Positions 33,624-42,984 are shown, counted from the first letter of the stretch. The stretch: 64,000 nucleotides of DNA from Crocinitomicaceae bacterium (GCA_018402525.1 JAGYIR010000011.1:496001-560000), one strand, 5' to 3'. Notes: generated by a model not told the origin, from the letters alone. Translations and numbers: made by a program.

Positions 33624-36494
33624 TTAACCCACCATCCCCTCAACAAACACCTCCACATACTCCTTCATCTTTTCCAATATCCTGTCTCCGATAACTCTTG
33701 CTTGCAAAATACTCGGACGGTTATCCAAACATTTGTAAATATCATCACGGATTGGTTCTTGACCAGAATAGATATACGCATCAATTAAAGCTTTGAATTG
33801 GTCTTTGTCTAGGTGTTCTTCTTCGCACATTTTGTGGAGTGCCAATACCTTTTGATCGCTCCAATATTTTTCGAATTCATCAGGGATGTTGTCTGCATCT
33901 GTAATGTGCGGAAGGTTTTCTTGGATGAATTTTTCTATGAGTTCTCGTTTGCTGCGATATTGTACCTCGCCAGCAAGCATGTCCATGATTTTCTTGCGTT
34001 GTGCTGTCGCACTTGTGCCCGTTTCTCCTTTTAATTGAGCAAGCAATTTGAGGATATACGCAACATTGATCTCATCGCGGTGAATCAACTCCAATTCAAA
34101 ATCGATGTCATCGAGAATGGATGTTTTTTGCTTGGTGTGATCGTTCTTTACTTTATCGTAAAGGTCTAAGTACTTGCTCTTGTAATCCTCAAAGTCTTGT
34201 TCGCTGATAGGTAAATCTTCCCAATCGAAATCGGTGTAAGAACCCAGAACATTCACCGTTCGCATTAAGGCTCTGAAGGCTTGTACAAATTGTGTTTCTT
34301 CAATTTCACTTGGTAAATCATCAACGCTTTGGTAGGTAGGTGCTATTTCCAATAAGTTCTTTAATGCTTCATCGAATTTTTCTGCGACTTTCTCATAAGG
34401 TGGTAAGACAATCTCCTCAATTGCATCTTTGTTCGAGAACAAAGTAATTGCTTCGTCTGTGGCCTTTTTAAGGTTTCGGAAACACAAAATATTTCCTTGT
34501 GATTTCTGTTCTCCTAGAATTCGGTTGGTTCGAGAGAATGCCTGAATCAATCCATGATGTTTGAGGTTCTTGTCGACGTACAAGGTGTTCACTTTCTTGG
34601 CATCAAAACCTGTGAGCATCATGTTGACCACAATTACAATGTCCAAGCGGTCTTTCTCGTCATTGAAAGATTCTTTTTCGCGCTCTTTTAAGCGTTTGCT
34701 AATGTCTTTGAAATAGTTCTCGAACTGTTGACTGTCCTTCGTTGAAAAGCTGGTATTGTACATCTTATTGTAATCACCAATGTAGCTTTCCAGTTTATCT
34801 CTTGAGTGACTTGACTTATACAATGCTTGTGGTTCAGCCGCTAATTGATATTCGTCATCTGGCAAATAATCTTGTGCGTCTTCGTCTTCTTCATTTGCTC
34901 CAAAGGTGAAAATGGTAGCAACACGCAAATTATGCTCACCCGCTTCTTTCTTCTTTTGAAAAATGTCGTAATAGGCAATGGCATTGTCAATACTGCTCAC
35001 TGCAAACAAAGCAGAGTAGTCTTTTCGGAAGGTTTTCTGATCGTGGTAGGCGATCATGTAATCAACAATTTTCTCTAAACGCTTTGGATCATTGAACACT
35101 TCCGCTTTATCAATGTCTTCTACTTCAATATCAATGAAGGTATTTCCCTTCTGTTTGTACTTGCCAACGTATTCGATACCGAATTTCAATACATTCTGAT
35201 CGCGAATGGCGTCGGTGATGACGTATTTATGCAAGCAATTGCCAAACAAATCTTTTGTGGTGCGTTTCCCGTGCTCATTTTTCGAAGCATTGTCCGCGAA
35301 AATGGGCGTTCCTGTAAAGCCAAATAATTGACTTTTACTAAAAAACTCGGTAATCTTTTTATGTGTATCGCCAAACTGACTTCGGTGACACTCATCGAAA
35401 ATGAAAACAATCTTCTTGTCCTTTAGATGTGTAATCTTGTTTTGGTAATGACTCGAAATGGCGTTGTTCAACTTTTGAATGGTGGTCAATACCAACTTGG
35501 TATCATCCGTTAATTGCCGCACCAAGGAACTCGTGTTGTCTGTTACGTCGACACTGTCTTTTTTGAAGGCATTGAATTCCTTCATCGTTTGGTAATCCAA
35601 ATCTTTTCGATCCACCACAAATACAACCTTGTGAACATCAGGATTGCTCATCAAAATCTGACTCGCCTTGAAGGATGTTAAGGTTTTACCCGATCCTGTG
35701 GTGTGCCATATGTATGCATTATCCTGCGAGGATTTCACTTGATGAACAATGGCTTCCGTGGCAAAGTACTGATACGGGCGCAAGACCATCATGACCTTGT
35801 GCGTTTCATTGATGACGACATATTGCGCAATCATTTTGCCCAAATGGTTTGGCTTGAAGAACGCATCTGCAAATGCGGTTAATTCAGTAACATTCTTGTT
35901 TTTGTCATCTGCCCAAAAGAAGGTTTGTTTCACCGATTGCATGCGGTTGTTTGCCAAGTACTTCGTGTTGACACCGTTGCTAATGACAAAGAGTTGAACG
36001 TATTGAAACAAACCGTGATTGCTCCAAAACGAATGACGCTGGTAACGGTTGATTTGATTAAATGCTTCTTTAATTTCTATGCCTCTGCGTTTGAGTTCTA
36101 TTTGAACCAATGGCAAACCGTTAATCAATAACGTAACATCGTAGCGGTTTAAAAACGAACCTGTTTGCTGCACTTGGTTGGTGACTTGAAACAAATTGTT
36201 GTTCCAATTTTCACTGTCGTAGAAACGAACATAAACTGTATCGCCGTTCTCACGTGTGAAGCTGAAACGATCTCTCAGTGTTTTGGCTTTGTCGAAAACA
36301 TTGCCTTTTGCCAAGTGGTTTAGGATGGCATCGAATTCTTTCTCTGAGTACGAATCTTTGTTGAATGCTTCTAGTTGACTTTTTAGATTGGACACCAAAG
36401 CCTTTCCGTCATGGATTTTGACAGATGTATAACCTAGACTCACCAATTGTTTGATGAGGTTGTTTTCTAGTATGGCTTCGGGTTGGGTTGTCAT
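33624..36494 (-). CDS. hsdR: Type I restriction enzyme, R subunit
   Basis: 956 residues with the complete order of an HsdR. A PD-(D/E)XK nuclease core comes first: D119 in 'NRYDVTLL', E133-L-K135 in 'VQIELKRRG'. The SF2 motor follows, with Walker A TTGSGKTLTS (265-274), DECH at 367-370, 'GFTGTPIF', and motif VI 'LIQAFSRTNRIL'. A helical C-terminal part binds the MTase core. All key residues are intact, so the subunit should translocate and cut when assembled. The ATG overlaps the fic stop codon. Confidence 0.96.
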   Translation of the reverse strand: MTTQPEAILENNLIKQLVSLGYTSVKIHDGKALVSNLKSQLEAFNKDSYSEKEFDAILNHLAKGNVFDKAKTLRDRFSFTRENGDTVYVRFYDSENWNNNLFQVTNQVQQTGSFLNRYDVTLLINGLPLVQIELKRRGIEIKEAFNQINRYQRHSFWSNHGLFQYVQLFVISNGVNTKYLANNRMQSVKQTFFWADDKNKNVTELTAFADAFFKPNHLGKMIAQYVVINETHKVMMVLRPYQYFATEAIVHQVKSSQDNAYIWHTTGSGKTLTSFKASQILMSNPDVHKVVFVVDRKDLDYQTMKEFNAFKKDSVDVTDNTSSLVRQLTDDTKLVLTTIQKLNNAISSHYQNKITHLKDKKIVFIFDECHRSQFGDTHKKITEFFSKSQLFGFTGTPIFADNASKNEHGKRTTKDLFGNCLHKYVITDAIRDQNVLKFGIEYVGKYKQKGNTFIDIEVEDIDKAEVFNDPKRLEKIVDYMIAYHDQKTFRKDYSALFAVSSIDNAIAYYDIFQKKKEAGEHNLRVATIFTFGANEEDEDAQDYLPDDEYQLAAEPQALYKSSHSRDKLESYIGDYNKMYNTSFSTKDSQQFENYFKDISKRLKEREKESFNDEKDRLDIVIVVNMMLTGFDAKKVNTLYVDKNLKHHGLIQAFSRTNRILGEQKSQGNILCFRNLKKATDEAITLFSNKDAIEEIVLPPYEKVAEKFDEALKNLLEIAPTYQSVDDLPSEIEETQFVQAFRALMRTVNVLGSYTDFDWEDLPISEQDFEDYKSKYLDLYDKVKNDHTKQKTSILDDIDFELELIHRDEINVAYILKLLAQLKGETGTSATAQRKKIMDMLAGEVQYRSKRELIEKFIQENLPHITDADNIPDEFEKYWSDQKVLALHKMCEEEHLDKDQFKALIDAYIYSGQEPIRDDIYKCLDNRPSILQARVIGDRILEKMKEYVEVFVEGMVG

Positions 36495-38059
36495 TATTTT
36501 GCTCTAAAAATAGATTTGTAGTTTCGTTCTATCTCGCCTACTTCTGTTTCGGTAAGTGATGCAAACTCTTTTTCGCGCGCACGTTTTGAAAGTTCACCTT
36601 CGTTTTGGTCCAGAAAGCGAACCAACAGCGCCACTAACTTGTCCGGCATTTCAAATTCATCGTCTAAATATCTCTTGAACTCATCATAATTAGTTAGATA
36701 ACTTACTTCATTAGGTATAATGTTTTCTATGGTATCATGCACACAGTCATACAAAAATTCGGCTTGCTTGGTTGCATCAAAATAGCGGTAATAATCTAAG
36801 GTGTCGTTTAACACGTTTACATTATGATCTTCCGTTTCTTCCCATTCAATAAAGTCTAATAATGGATTAGAATACGCCTCTAATACACTACGGTAATCAT
36901 CTAGATGGTCCAATATTGAAGATGAAACGGGAAATATCATTCCTTGTTGAGAGAATCTCTTTTTGGCAAGTACGTGATGAATTAAATATCGGTGAATCCT
37001 TCCGTTCCCATCTTCAAATGGGTGAATAAATACAAACCCAAAGGCAACAACTGTTGCTGTTAGCACCGCATCTAGATTACTGTTCAATAGCTTCTCATTG
37101 GTACTCAGAAGACCAGCTACTAATTTATCCAAATCTTCCCATTTCGCCGAAATATGTGCTGGCAATGGTTCTCCTGATGAGCGATCGTGCTCGCCAATAA
37201 AACCTCCTTTTTCGCGAAATCCCATCTCAATGAATCGCTCGTTTTCGATTACAATTTGCTGTAAACGAATCAATTCTTCTTTCGATAAATCTTTAGATCC
37301 AGCTTGACCTATTGCTTGCCCCCATCTGGCCGCACGTTTGCTTTTTGGGCTTTCTCCTTCAATGGTAAATGAAGCTTTCGAATCTTTTAATAATAAGAAT
37401 GCAGATGCTCTTTGTACTATGTCTTTCCGTAATCCATTCAAATAAGCACCTTTTTTTTCGGAATAATTTTCGGAAATATATCTTTCCAATTTTTCCGATT
37501 TTCGAATTAATGGACAAAAATCAATTGTTCCGGGCAGGTTATTGATTACCAAATGGCGACTTGACTTTTCACCTTCAATTGAATATTGGAGCGTATTGTC
37601 TATAATCGGGATGTAACTTCGTTTGGTTAACTTTTCTTTTCCTGAAAGTTCTTTTCCCGAAATCCACTCTATCAAAAACCAAATTCTGCGGGAATACTGC
37701 CCCTCCGGCTCAATATTCACTAATTGTGTTAGCATTATCTCATTATAATGTTTTACCAATTGGCTAAACACAAGGAGATTCACCCCTTCATATTTAAGAG
37801 CAAAGACTAATTGACGATACAATGCAACTATTTCCTCGGTTTCCGAATTGTCTTCTGGTAAGTATTTATCTGGAAAGACGCGCCATTGTGCATTCTCGTA
37901 TTTTTTGTTTCGACTGCAGACCATTGAAATTTGATCAGGAAGCGGAATTCGAAATTCGAACTTGCTAATTATAGAAGCATATCCAACCACATGTCCTTCT
38001 TCTGGAAGACTTCTTCCGAGAAAAACGTGCGCAGCTTGAGAAAAATGAGCGCTATTCAT
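36494..38059 (-). CDS. Fic-family AMP-transferase-like protein inside the R-M operon
   Basis: 521 residues. The Fic catalytic motif HPFEDGNGR is complete at 346-354. An N-terminal inhibitory helix motif S-x3-E-G is visible at 230-235 (SFTIEGE), making this a class II, autoinhibited Fic protein. A DUF4172-like N-terminal region precedes, and a C-terminal part with 'LTETEVGEIERNY' follows. Fic proteins transfer AMP to Ser/Thr/Tyr of targets. Fic genes are often found between hsdS and hsdR. Its stop codon overlaps the hsdR start. Three phased GAAATA-n3-GCGC repeats lie upstream. Confidence 0.9.
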   Translation of the reverse strand: MNSAHFSQAAHVFLGRSLPEEGHVVGYASIISKFEFRIPLPDQISMVCSRNKKYENAQWRVFPDKYLPEDNSETEEIVALYRQLVFALKYEGVNLLVFSQLVKHYNEIMLTQLVNIEPEGQYSRRIWFLIEWISGKELSGKEKLTKRSYIPIIDNTLQYSIEGEKSSRHLVINNLPGTIDFCPLIRKSEKLERYISENYSEKKGAYLNGLRKDIVQRASAFLLLKDSKASFTIEGESPKSKRAARWGQAIGQAGSKDLSKEELIRLQQIVIENERFIEMGFREKGGFIGEHDRSSGEPLPAHISAKWEDLDKLVAGLLSTNEKLLNSNLDAVLTATVVAFGFVFIHPFEDGNGRIHRYLIHHVLAKKRFSQQGMIFPVSSSILDHLDDYRSVLEAYSNPLLDFIEWEETEDHNVNVLNDTLDYYRYFDATKQAEFLYDCVHDTIENIIPNEVSYLTNYDEFKRYLDDEFEMPDKLVALLVRFLDQNEGELSKRAREKEFASLTETEVGEIERNYKSIFRAK

Positions 38060-38091
38060 ACTTATTCAATAATTTTAAGCGCAATTTACAC

Positions 38092-38154
38092 GAAATATAC
38101 GCGCTAAACAAGAAATACGTGCGCATATTAATACTTATCAAGAAATATGTGCGC
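38092..38154. repeat. Phased GAAATAyryGCGC repeats upstream of fic
   Basis: GAAATATACGCGC (38092-38104), GAAATACGTGCGC (38112-38124) and GAAATATGTGCGC (38142-38154) start 20 and 30 bases apart, i.e. on the same helical face. Related words GAAAAACGTGCGC (38020-38032) and GAAAAATGAGCGC (38040-38052), 20 bases apart, occur inside the first codons of fic. The arrangement looks like a binding array for a regulator of the fic/hsdR segment. Confidence 0.65.
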
Positions 38155-38161
38155 GATTCAC

Positions 38162-38677
38162 TCATACAAATAGCTGCTGCAACAACCCTTTCTTAAAGGT
38201 TTGGGTTTGGGTTATTTGTTGGTTTACGCTTTCTATTTTGGTATCAATACTCGATAAGTAAGTGGCGATTTTTTGTTGTTCTTCTAGACAAGGAATTTTT
38301 TCTTGAATCTTTAAAAATGTGATTCATGATATTCGTATATTGCCATTGCACTCCTGTGTCAAATCTTGATATTTGCCTTAATAACCTTTTGTATTAAGTA
38401 AGTAACTGTAAAATGAGTACGTCAATTACAATTATATGTCTAAACTCGCTAAATATAACTAGAGTGAATATACTTTCTAAGTCTATCAAATATAACAATT
38501 GAGTACCTATTGTCAGAAGTTGTTTCGAAGATGTAAGTAAAATAGCATATTCCATTTTTATATTTTTAGTATCATTGTGTCTAACTAAATAATTCATTAG
38601 ATTATTTCTTAATCCTTTGAACAGTCTCATGCCTGATGTACTTGATATAGTTTACTTATGCCATTAGCAGAATATTC
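38162..38677 (-). pseudogene. Decayed second half of hsdS
   Basis: In the same reading frame as the truncated hsdS the sequence continues after its TGA with 'EYSANGISKLYQVHQA', then many stop codons. It ends with an obvious HsdS C-terminus: 'YLLNTKGY*GKYQDLTQECNGNIRIS*ITFLKIQ', then '[20 protein letters not shown]' and '[11 protein letters not shown]' and a stop at 38162-38164. The end is the conserved EQQKIA-(T/S)-(Y/F)LSSID coiled coil. The second target-recognition domain has therefore accumulated nonsense mutations while its distal helix survives. Confidence 0.75.
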
Positions 38678-39352
38678 TCAATTTGTATGTCTATGCTCAG
38701 TTGTTTCATAAACTACTAATCTCCCCAATCTCTTCTCCTCCCACTCCGGATAATCCTTCCCATCCGCATCTTTAAAGCGCAGCTTCCCAGAAAACAGTTG
38801 TTGCATTACGCCTTTTTTGTAGTGCTCCAACAGTTCTTTCTTTTTGGTGAGTTGCTGTATTTTTTCATCTACCGCACTGAGGAAGGATGCGATTTTTTGT
38901 TGTTCGGGGAGGGAGGGGAGATTAACTATTAAACTTCCAATAGTGGTTTTGGACAAGCTAGGCACACCCGAAGCTTCGTTATGTTTGTACCAATTTATTT
39001 TTTGAAATAATCCATAAACGAAATAAGGATCCATTTCTTTAAATGAATGAGTGTAGAACAGAGTATCTACTGTCCAAAAATCGCCCTCATAATAAAAAGG
39101 CTTGTCAATAGAACCTTTTCGACCAATAAACACTGTCTTTCCAGAATGAATAGCAGTATTAACTTTTGCCATAAGACCTCCTGTACCATAAACTGGAATG
39201 TCTCCAGATTCCAAATGCTTGTAATCTTTACCTGAACCTATCGTTAATACTTCGCGTATTTTTTTCTTCTTCCACTCCCTATCAAACTCCTTAAATCTCA
39301 ACTCGGGAACGCGTGTTTTGTTCTTTACCATATGTGTAGTTTCGGTACTCAT
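38678..39352 (-). CDS. hsdS: Type I restriction specificity subunit, truncated to one recognition domain
   Basis: 224 residues from ATG 39352 (MSTETTHMVKNKTRVPELRF). It has one target-recognition domain ('IREVLTIGSGKDYKH... VSGVP'-like region 'EASGVPSLSKTTIGSLIVNLPSLPEQQKIASFLSAVDEKIQQLTKKKELLEHYKKG') and the first conserved coiled coil, then 'YPEWEEKRLGRLVVYE' before a TGA. A full HsdS has two such halves. The stop lies at the start of the second half, whose remains follow. A half-subunit can in principle work as a dimer recognising a symmetric site, so loss of activity is not certain. Confidence 0.85.
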   Translation of the reverse strand: MSTETTHMVKNKTRVPELRFKEFDREWKKKKIREVLTIGSGKDYKHLESGDIPVYGTGGLMAKVNTAIHSGKTVFIGRKGSIDKPFYYEGDFWTVDTLFYTHSFKEMDPYFVYGLFQKINWYKHNEASGVPSLSKTTIGSLIVNLPSLPEQQKIASFLSAVDEKIQQLTKKKELLEHYKKGVMQQLFSGKLRFKDADGKDYPEWEEKRLGRLVVYETTEHRHTN

Positions 39353-39361
39353 AATTCGCAC

Positions 39362-39440
39362 GAGGGATTGAACGGTCTGTTTGAGCTCTCCGTCAGCTGA
39401 CGGAAGCGAGTAGTGACAGCCCGACCCGCAGGGACGTGCC
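39362..39440. repeat. REP-like palindromic element between hsdM and hsdS
   Basis: It contains the perfect 16-bp palindrome TCCGTCAGCTGACGGA (39389-39404) with G+C-rich flanks ('AGGGATTGAACGG' on one side, 'CCCGACCCGCAGGGACGTGCCC' on the other, the latter with its own small stem). The G+C content is clearly above that of the neighbours. It resembles the dispersed palindromic repeats of Bacteroidota genomes. It sits in the 115-base space between hsdM and hsdS and may form a stable mRNA hairpin inside the operon. Confidence 0.65.
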
Positions 39441-39467
39441 CTACAACTCTATTTTCTAATTGTACTC

Positions 39468-41042
39468 TCAAAATGGTGTGTCTATTTCTAATTGTTTGCA
39501 GAAATCGGCTATTGTCGCATCCGTGGTTTTCATTTCCTGTTCCAATGCTTTCAACTCTTGAGAAACCGCTGCTAAATCCACGGACTCTTCTTCTTCGAAG
39601 GTGTCCACATAACGTGGGATATTGAGGTTGTAGTCGTTTTCTGCCACTTCGGAAAGCGGTGCTACATAACTGTATTTCTCTTCTGCAGTGCGGTTTTTGT
39701 AGGTGCTAATGATTTTATCAATATCCTCTGTACGCAATACGTTTTGGGTTTTCACCTTTTCGAAATGCTGGCTGGCATCGATGAACAGTATGCTTCGACT
39801 TCGCTCAGCATCCTTGTTCCTGTCTTTCTTCAATACCAAAATACACGTTGGAATACTGGTTCCATAAAAAATGTTGGCAGGCAAGCCAATCACGGCATCG
39901 AGGTAGTTGCGGTCTTCAATCAAGAATTGACGGATGTGTCCTTCGGCGGCACCTCTAAACAATACACCGTGTGGCAAAACGATGGCCATGGTTCCGTTGT
40001 CGGCCAATTGGTGTACCATGTGCTGTAAAAAGGCAAAATCTGCTTTACTGCTGGGTGCAAGTTTACCATAGGCGGCAAAACGGTCGTCACTCATAAACAA
40101 GGGGCTTGCGCTCCAGTTGGCAGAAAATGGCGGATTGGCTACAATGGCTTCGAAACGTTGGTCGATGTGCTGCGGTCGCTCAAGTGTATCTTCATTTTTA
40201 ATGTCGAAACGCTTGTAATGTACATCGTGCATAATCATGTTCATGCGGCACAAGTTGTACGTTGTAGGGTTCATTTCTTGTCCGTAAAACGCACTTACGT
40301 CTTTTACTTCTTTGGCTACACGGAGTAACAAGGAACCTGAACCACAGGTTGGGTCGTACACGCTTTTGAGTTTGTCTTTGCCCACGGTTACCAATTGTGC
40401 TAACACGCTTGATACTTGTTGTGGGGTATAAAACTCTCCTGCTTTCTTTCCTGCTCCACTGGCAAATTTTCCAATGAGGTATTCGTAGGCATCGCCCAAG
40501 AGGTCGCTTTCGGTATTTTTGAGGTCGAAATCAATTTCTTCTAAATGGGCAAGTACTTTTACAATGAGTTCGTTTTTGTCGTTCTCCGATTTCCCGAGTT
40601 TGTGGCTGGTTAAATCCAAGTCGGCAAAGAGGTTTCCAAAGTCTTCTTCGCTTTCAGAACCCATGGTGCTTTGCTCTATACTCGTAAGCACTTTTGCTAA
40701 ATCGCCAAGGATAAAGTTGTTCTTCCCTCCTGCGTTTCCACGTCGTGCGAGTTCTGAAAATAATTCTGAAGGTTTTAAGAAGTACCCGAGTTTGTCGAGC
40801 GCTTCGTCTTTGATTGCATTCAATAAAGCTTCACTTTCTTTGTTGGTTTCTACCTCAGCATACTTGATTCCGTCTGGTTTCAATATTTCATTGGCGTATA
40901 AATCCATCTTCGTACTGAGATATTTGTAGAAGATGAAGCCCAATATATAATCTCGGAATTCATCGGCGTCCATTTTCCCGCGCAGGGTGTTGGCGATGTT
41001 CCAGAGTTGTTGTTCGAGTTTTGCTTTTTGTTCAGCAGCCAT
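39468..41042 (-). CDS. hsdM: Type I DNA methyltransferase, M subunit
   Basis: 524 residues. The helical HsdM N-terminal domain ('LEQQLWNIANTLRGKMDADEFRDYILGFIFYKYLS') is followed by an adenine-N6 methyltransferase domain with 'GEFYTPQQVSSVLAQL', SAM motif 'DPTCGSGSLLLRV', catalytic NPPF ('AIVANPPFSANW') and 'LPHGVLFRG'. It methylates adenine in the recognition site to protect host DNA. First gene of the minus-strand operon; the WYL-like regulator gene lies 94 bases upstream on the same strand. Confidence 0.96.
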   Translation of the reverse strand: MAAEQKAKLEQQLWNIANTLRGKMDADEFRDYILGFIFYKYLSTKMDLYANEILKPDGIKYAEVETNKESEALLNAIKDEALDKLGYFLKPSELFSELARRGNAGGKNNFILGDLAKVLTSIEQSTMGSESEEDFGNLFADLDLTSHKLGKSENDKNELIVKVLAHLEEIDFDLKNTESDLLGDAYEYLIGKFASGAGKKAGEFYTPQQVSSVLAQLVTVGKDKLKSVYDPTCGSGSLLLRVAKEVKDVSAFYGQEMNPTTYNLCRMNMIMHDVHYKRFDIKNEDTLERPQHIDQRFEAIVANPPFSANWSASPLFMSDDRFAAYGKLAPSSKADFAFLQHMVHQLADNGTMAIVLPHGVLFRGAAEGHIRQFLIEDRNYLDAVIGLPANIFYGTSIPTCILVLKKDRNKDAERSRSILFIDASQHFEKVKTQNVLRTEDIDKIISTYKNRTAEEKYSYVAPLSEVAENDYNLNIPRYVDTFEEEESVDLAAVSQELKALEQEMKTTDATIADFCKQLEIDTPF

Positions 41043-41136
41043 TTTTTGTAGTAAATGAATAATTTAATTGAGTCTAAATATACTGTTTTGAGTGTATTTT
41101 TGATTGAAAATTGAGTAAAACTAGGTGAAAACATAA

Positions 41137-41976
41137 TTAAATAATTTCAATTTCATCTTTTAACCCCTCAATAAAACGATTGATAGGTTTAAGATCATTT
41201 ACCTCCATTTTCAATTCGTATTTTTTGCTTTTTGGTATTGGCTTCAGGTAAGGACTGCATAGCGGATATTCTTCTTTTAGCAAGAGATAAGCTTTCATTG
41301 AAAGTTCCAAATGAATAGCATTTAATTTATCTCCAGGAGCGAAACCAAAAGCATCTGGAAGTTCAATTTGGTGTTCGTCTATATAACTCCATTCTTTGTT
41401 TAAGGTTTCAACACTACTGATACGTTGTATATTGAAGTACTTATTATTCATACTGTCAATTTCAAACGCTATAAGCGAACTGTAATTGTCTGTAAAAGCA
41501 AGTGGCTCAACTATTCTATCTGAAATACTTTCACCGTTAATAGAGTGATAGTTTTTTAATTTCACTTGTAATTTGGAATTGATTGCATTACATAAATCTT
41601 CTACTATTTTACCAAGGTGGGCTTTTAATAAGTGGCTGCTAACAATTGTTGTTTCAGATGATAGATATATTTTTTTTAAAAGTGCATCTTTCAATTGAGA
41701 GTCTTTTCCTGAAGTAAGAATCAATTGTTGTAAAAATGCTGCTTCATCAGAATTGAAGTGGACAGGGTTGTTTTCTTTATTTTGAAGAATGAAGTATTTG
41801 TTGTTATGGTCGCGTTGTAAATCAAACCCTAATTCGCGCAATAAATCTAAATAACGGTAGGCCGTTCTATGAGTAGTATCAAGAATTGAAGCAATATGAT
41901 GAACAGATTTAGATGGCTCTTGTTGTAGTAGGGAAATTAATTGTAAAACCCTTAAAATTTTATGTTGATTAAGCAT
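41137..41976 (-). CDS. HTH regulator with WYL-like domain
   Basis: 279 residues. The N-terminal winged helix ('ILRVLQLISLLQQEPSKSVHHIASILDTTHRTAYRYLDLLRELGFDLQRD') is of the HTH_11/DeoR type. From about 140 the sequence 'LQVKLKNYHSINGESISDRIVEPLAFTDNYSSLIAFEIDSMNNKYFNIQRISSVE' follows the WYL-domain pattern. It lies directly upstream of hsdM on the same strand and probably regulates the R-M operon. It is distinct from the WYL protein at 17649. Confidence 0.8.
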   Translation of the reverse strand: MLNQHKILRVLQLISLLQQEPSKSVHHIASILDTTHRTAYRYLDLLRELGFDLQRDHNNKYFILQNKENNPVHFNSDEAAFLQQLILTSGKDSQLKDALLKKIYLSSETTIVSSHLLKAHLGKIVEDLCNAINSKLQVKLKNYHSINGESISDRIVEPLAFTDNYSSLIAFEIDSMNNKYFNIQRISSVETLNKEWSYIDEHQIELPDAFGFAPGDKLNAIHLELSMKAYLLLKEEYPLCSPYLKPIPKSKKYELKMEVNDLKPINRFIEGLKDEIEII

Positions 41977-42085
41977 TTTTTAAATATTTAGGACAAATAA
42001 GGTCAAAACATATGAGGTTTGCAAGTTGTTGACCTAAGTTGTCACAATAGATGATAATATTTGACGAAACAAAATAATTTAATCT

Positions 42086-42931
42086 ATGAAAAACTTACTA
42101 TTTAAGCTGTTTATTACAGCATTAACCATGTTTACACTCAATTCTTGTTCGAACTCTTCATCAACAAACGAAAACGCAGAAAAACTAGAAAATTCTGGTG
42201 ATGTTGTTGTTGAAAATGGAGCTGGCGAAAAGGACACAATTTCTTTTACATGTTTAAATTGCACTGATGTTTTAACTTCAAAAAAGGAGTTTGACATGCT
42301 TGTAAAAGAGGCTACAGAAAGAACTAGAAATAGTTTGAATTACCCATTAAGTTTCAAACCAAATAGCATGACTTTGACTTTAGTAAAAGAAAACTCTTTG
42401 ATTTCTGCAAGAACTAAAGAGAAAATTAAAAACGTTGTTTACGTAATTGTCGAGTACAAGTATATTGCGAAGAATGGTTATGGAAATGAGATTGAAGGTG
42501 ATGGTATTCAGTCGTTTTACATACAAGATTCAAAAATAGTTGATTTGGAAGATGAAATACAACTTGAAAGTTTAGCATATAAAGATGGATATATTAATCG
42601 TACCTTGGAATTATATAGTCATGACGGAACTGAAAATTTAAGTTTATTTCCTGGTAAAAAAGGTTCTATAATTGTTACTAGTTCTTTGGGCTGTGTGGAT
42701 GATGGGACATGGTTAATTTTAACACTTGAAAATAATGAAGAAATCAAATTAATTTCTTGGAATGATTTTAACTGTGATGGTGATTCCTACTTTGAGCCTT
42801 TAAGTACTGATCAAAAAGAAAAAATTAAGACTCACCGACTTAAGAAAATTCAATTAGTTGATGATGAAAGTATGATTTGCATAGTGCCATTTAATCAATC
42901 TGATTATTTACAACAGTTGCTTTCACTTTGA
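42086..42931 (+). CDS. Lipoprotein of unknown function (281 residues)
   Basis: Signal sequence MKNLLFKLFITALTMFTLNSC with a lipobox Cys near residue 21, then a Ser/Asn/Glu linker and a soluble domain containing 'FTCLNCTDVLTSKKEF' (C-x2-C) and 'GSIIVTSSLGCVDDGTW'. No family recognised. It is divergent from the regulator gene at 41976 (109 bases between the starts) and closed by a strong hairpin terminator. Confidence 0.6.
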   Translation: MKNLLFKLFITALTMFTLNSCSNSSSTNENAEKLENSGDVVVENGAGEKDTISFTCLNCTDVLTSKKEFDMLVKEATERTRNSLNYPLSFKPNSMTLTLVKENSLISARTKEKIKNVVYVIVEYKYIAKNGYGNEIEGDGIQSFYIQDSKIVDLEDEIQLESLAYKDGYINRTLELYSHDGTENLSLFPGKKGSIIVTSSLGCVDDGTWLILTLENNEEIKLISWNDFNCDGDSYFEPLSTDQKEKIKTHRLKKIQLVDDESMICIVPFNQSDYLQQLLSL

Positions 42932-42956
42932 AGGTACACTATTCACTGAAAATTAT

Positions 42957-42984
42957 AAGCCCTATTTGTTTAGGGCTTTTTTTT
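42957..42984 (+). terminator. Rho-independent terminator of the lipoprotein gene
   Basis: AAGCCCTA (42957-42964), loop TTTGTT, TAGGGCTT (42971-42978) and then a further T-run form a classical 8-bp terminator 26 bases after the stop codon. Confidence 0.93.

Noticed and set aside
38394-38630. 78-residue minus-strand frame between hsdS and fic.
   Set aside because: It lies in the decayed second half of hsdS in a different frame and has no protein-like conservation signals.
40519-40929. 136-residue plus-strand frame opposite hsdM.
   Set aside because: Antisense shadow of a well-conserved gene with low-complexity composition.
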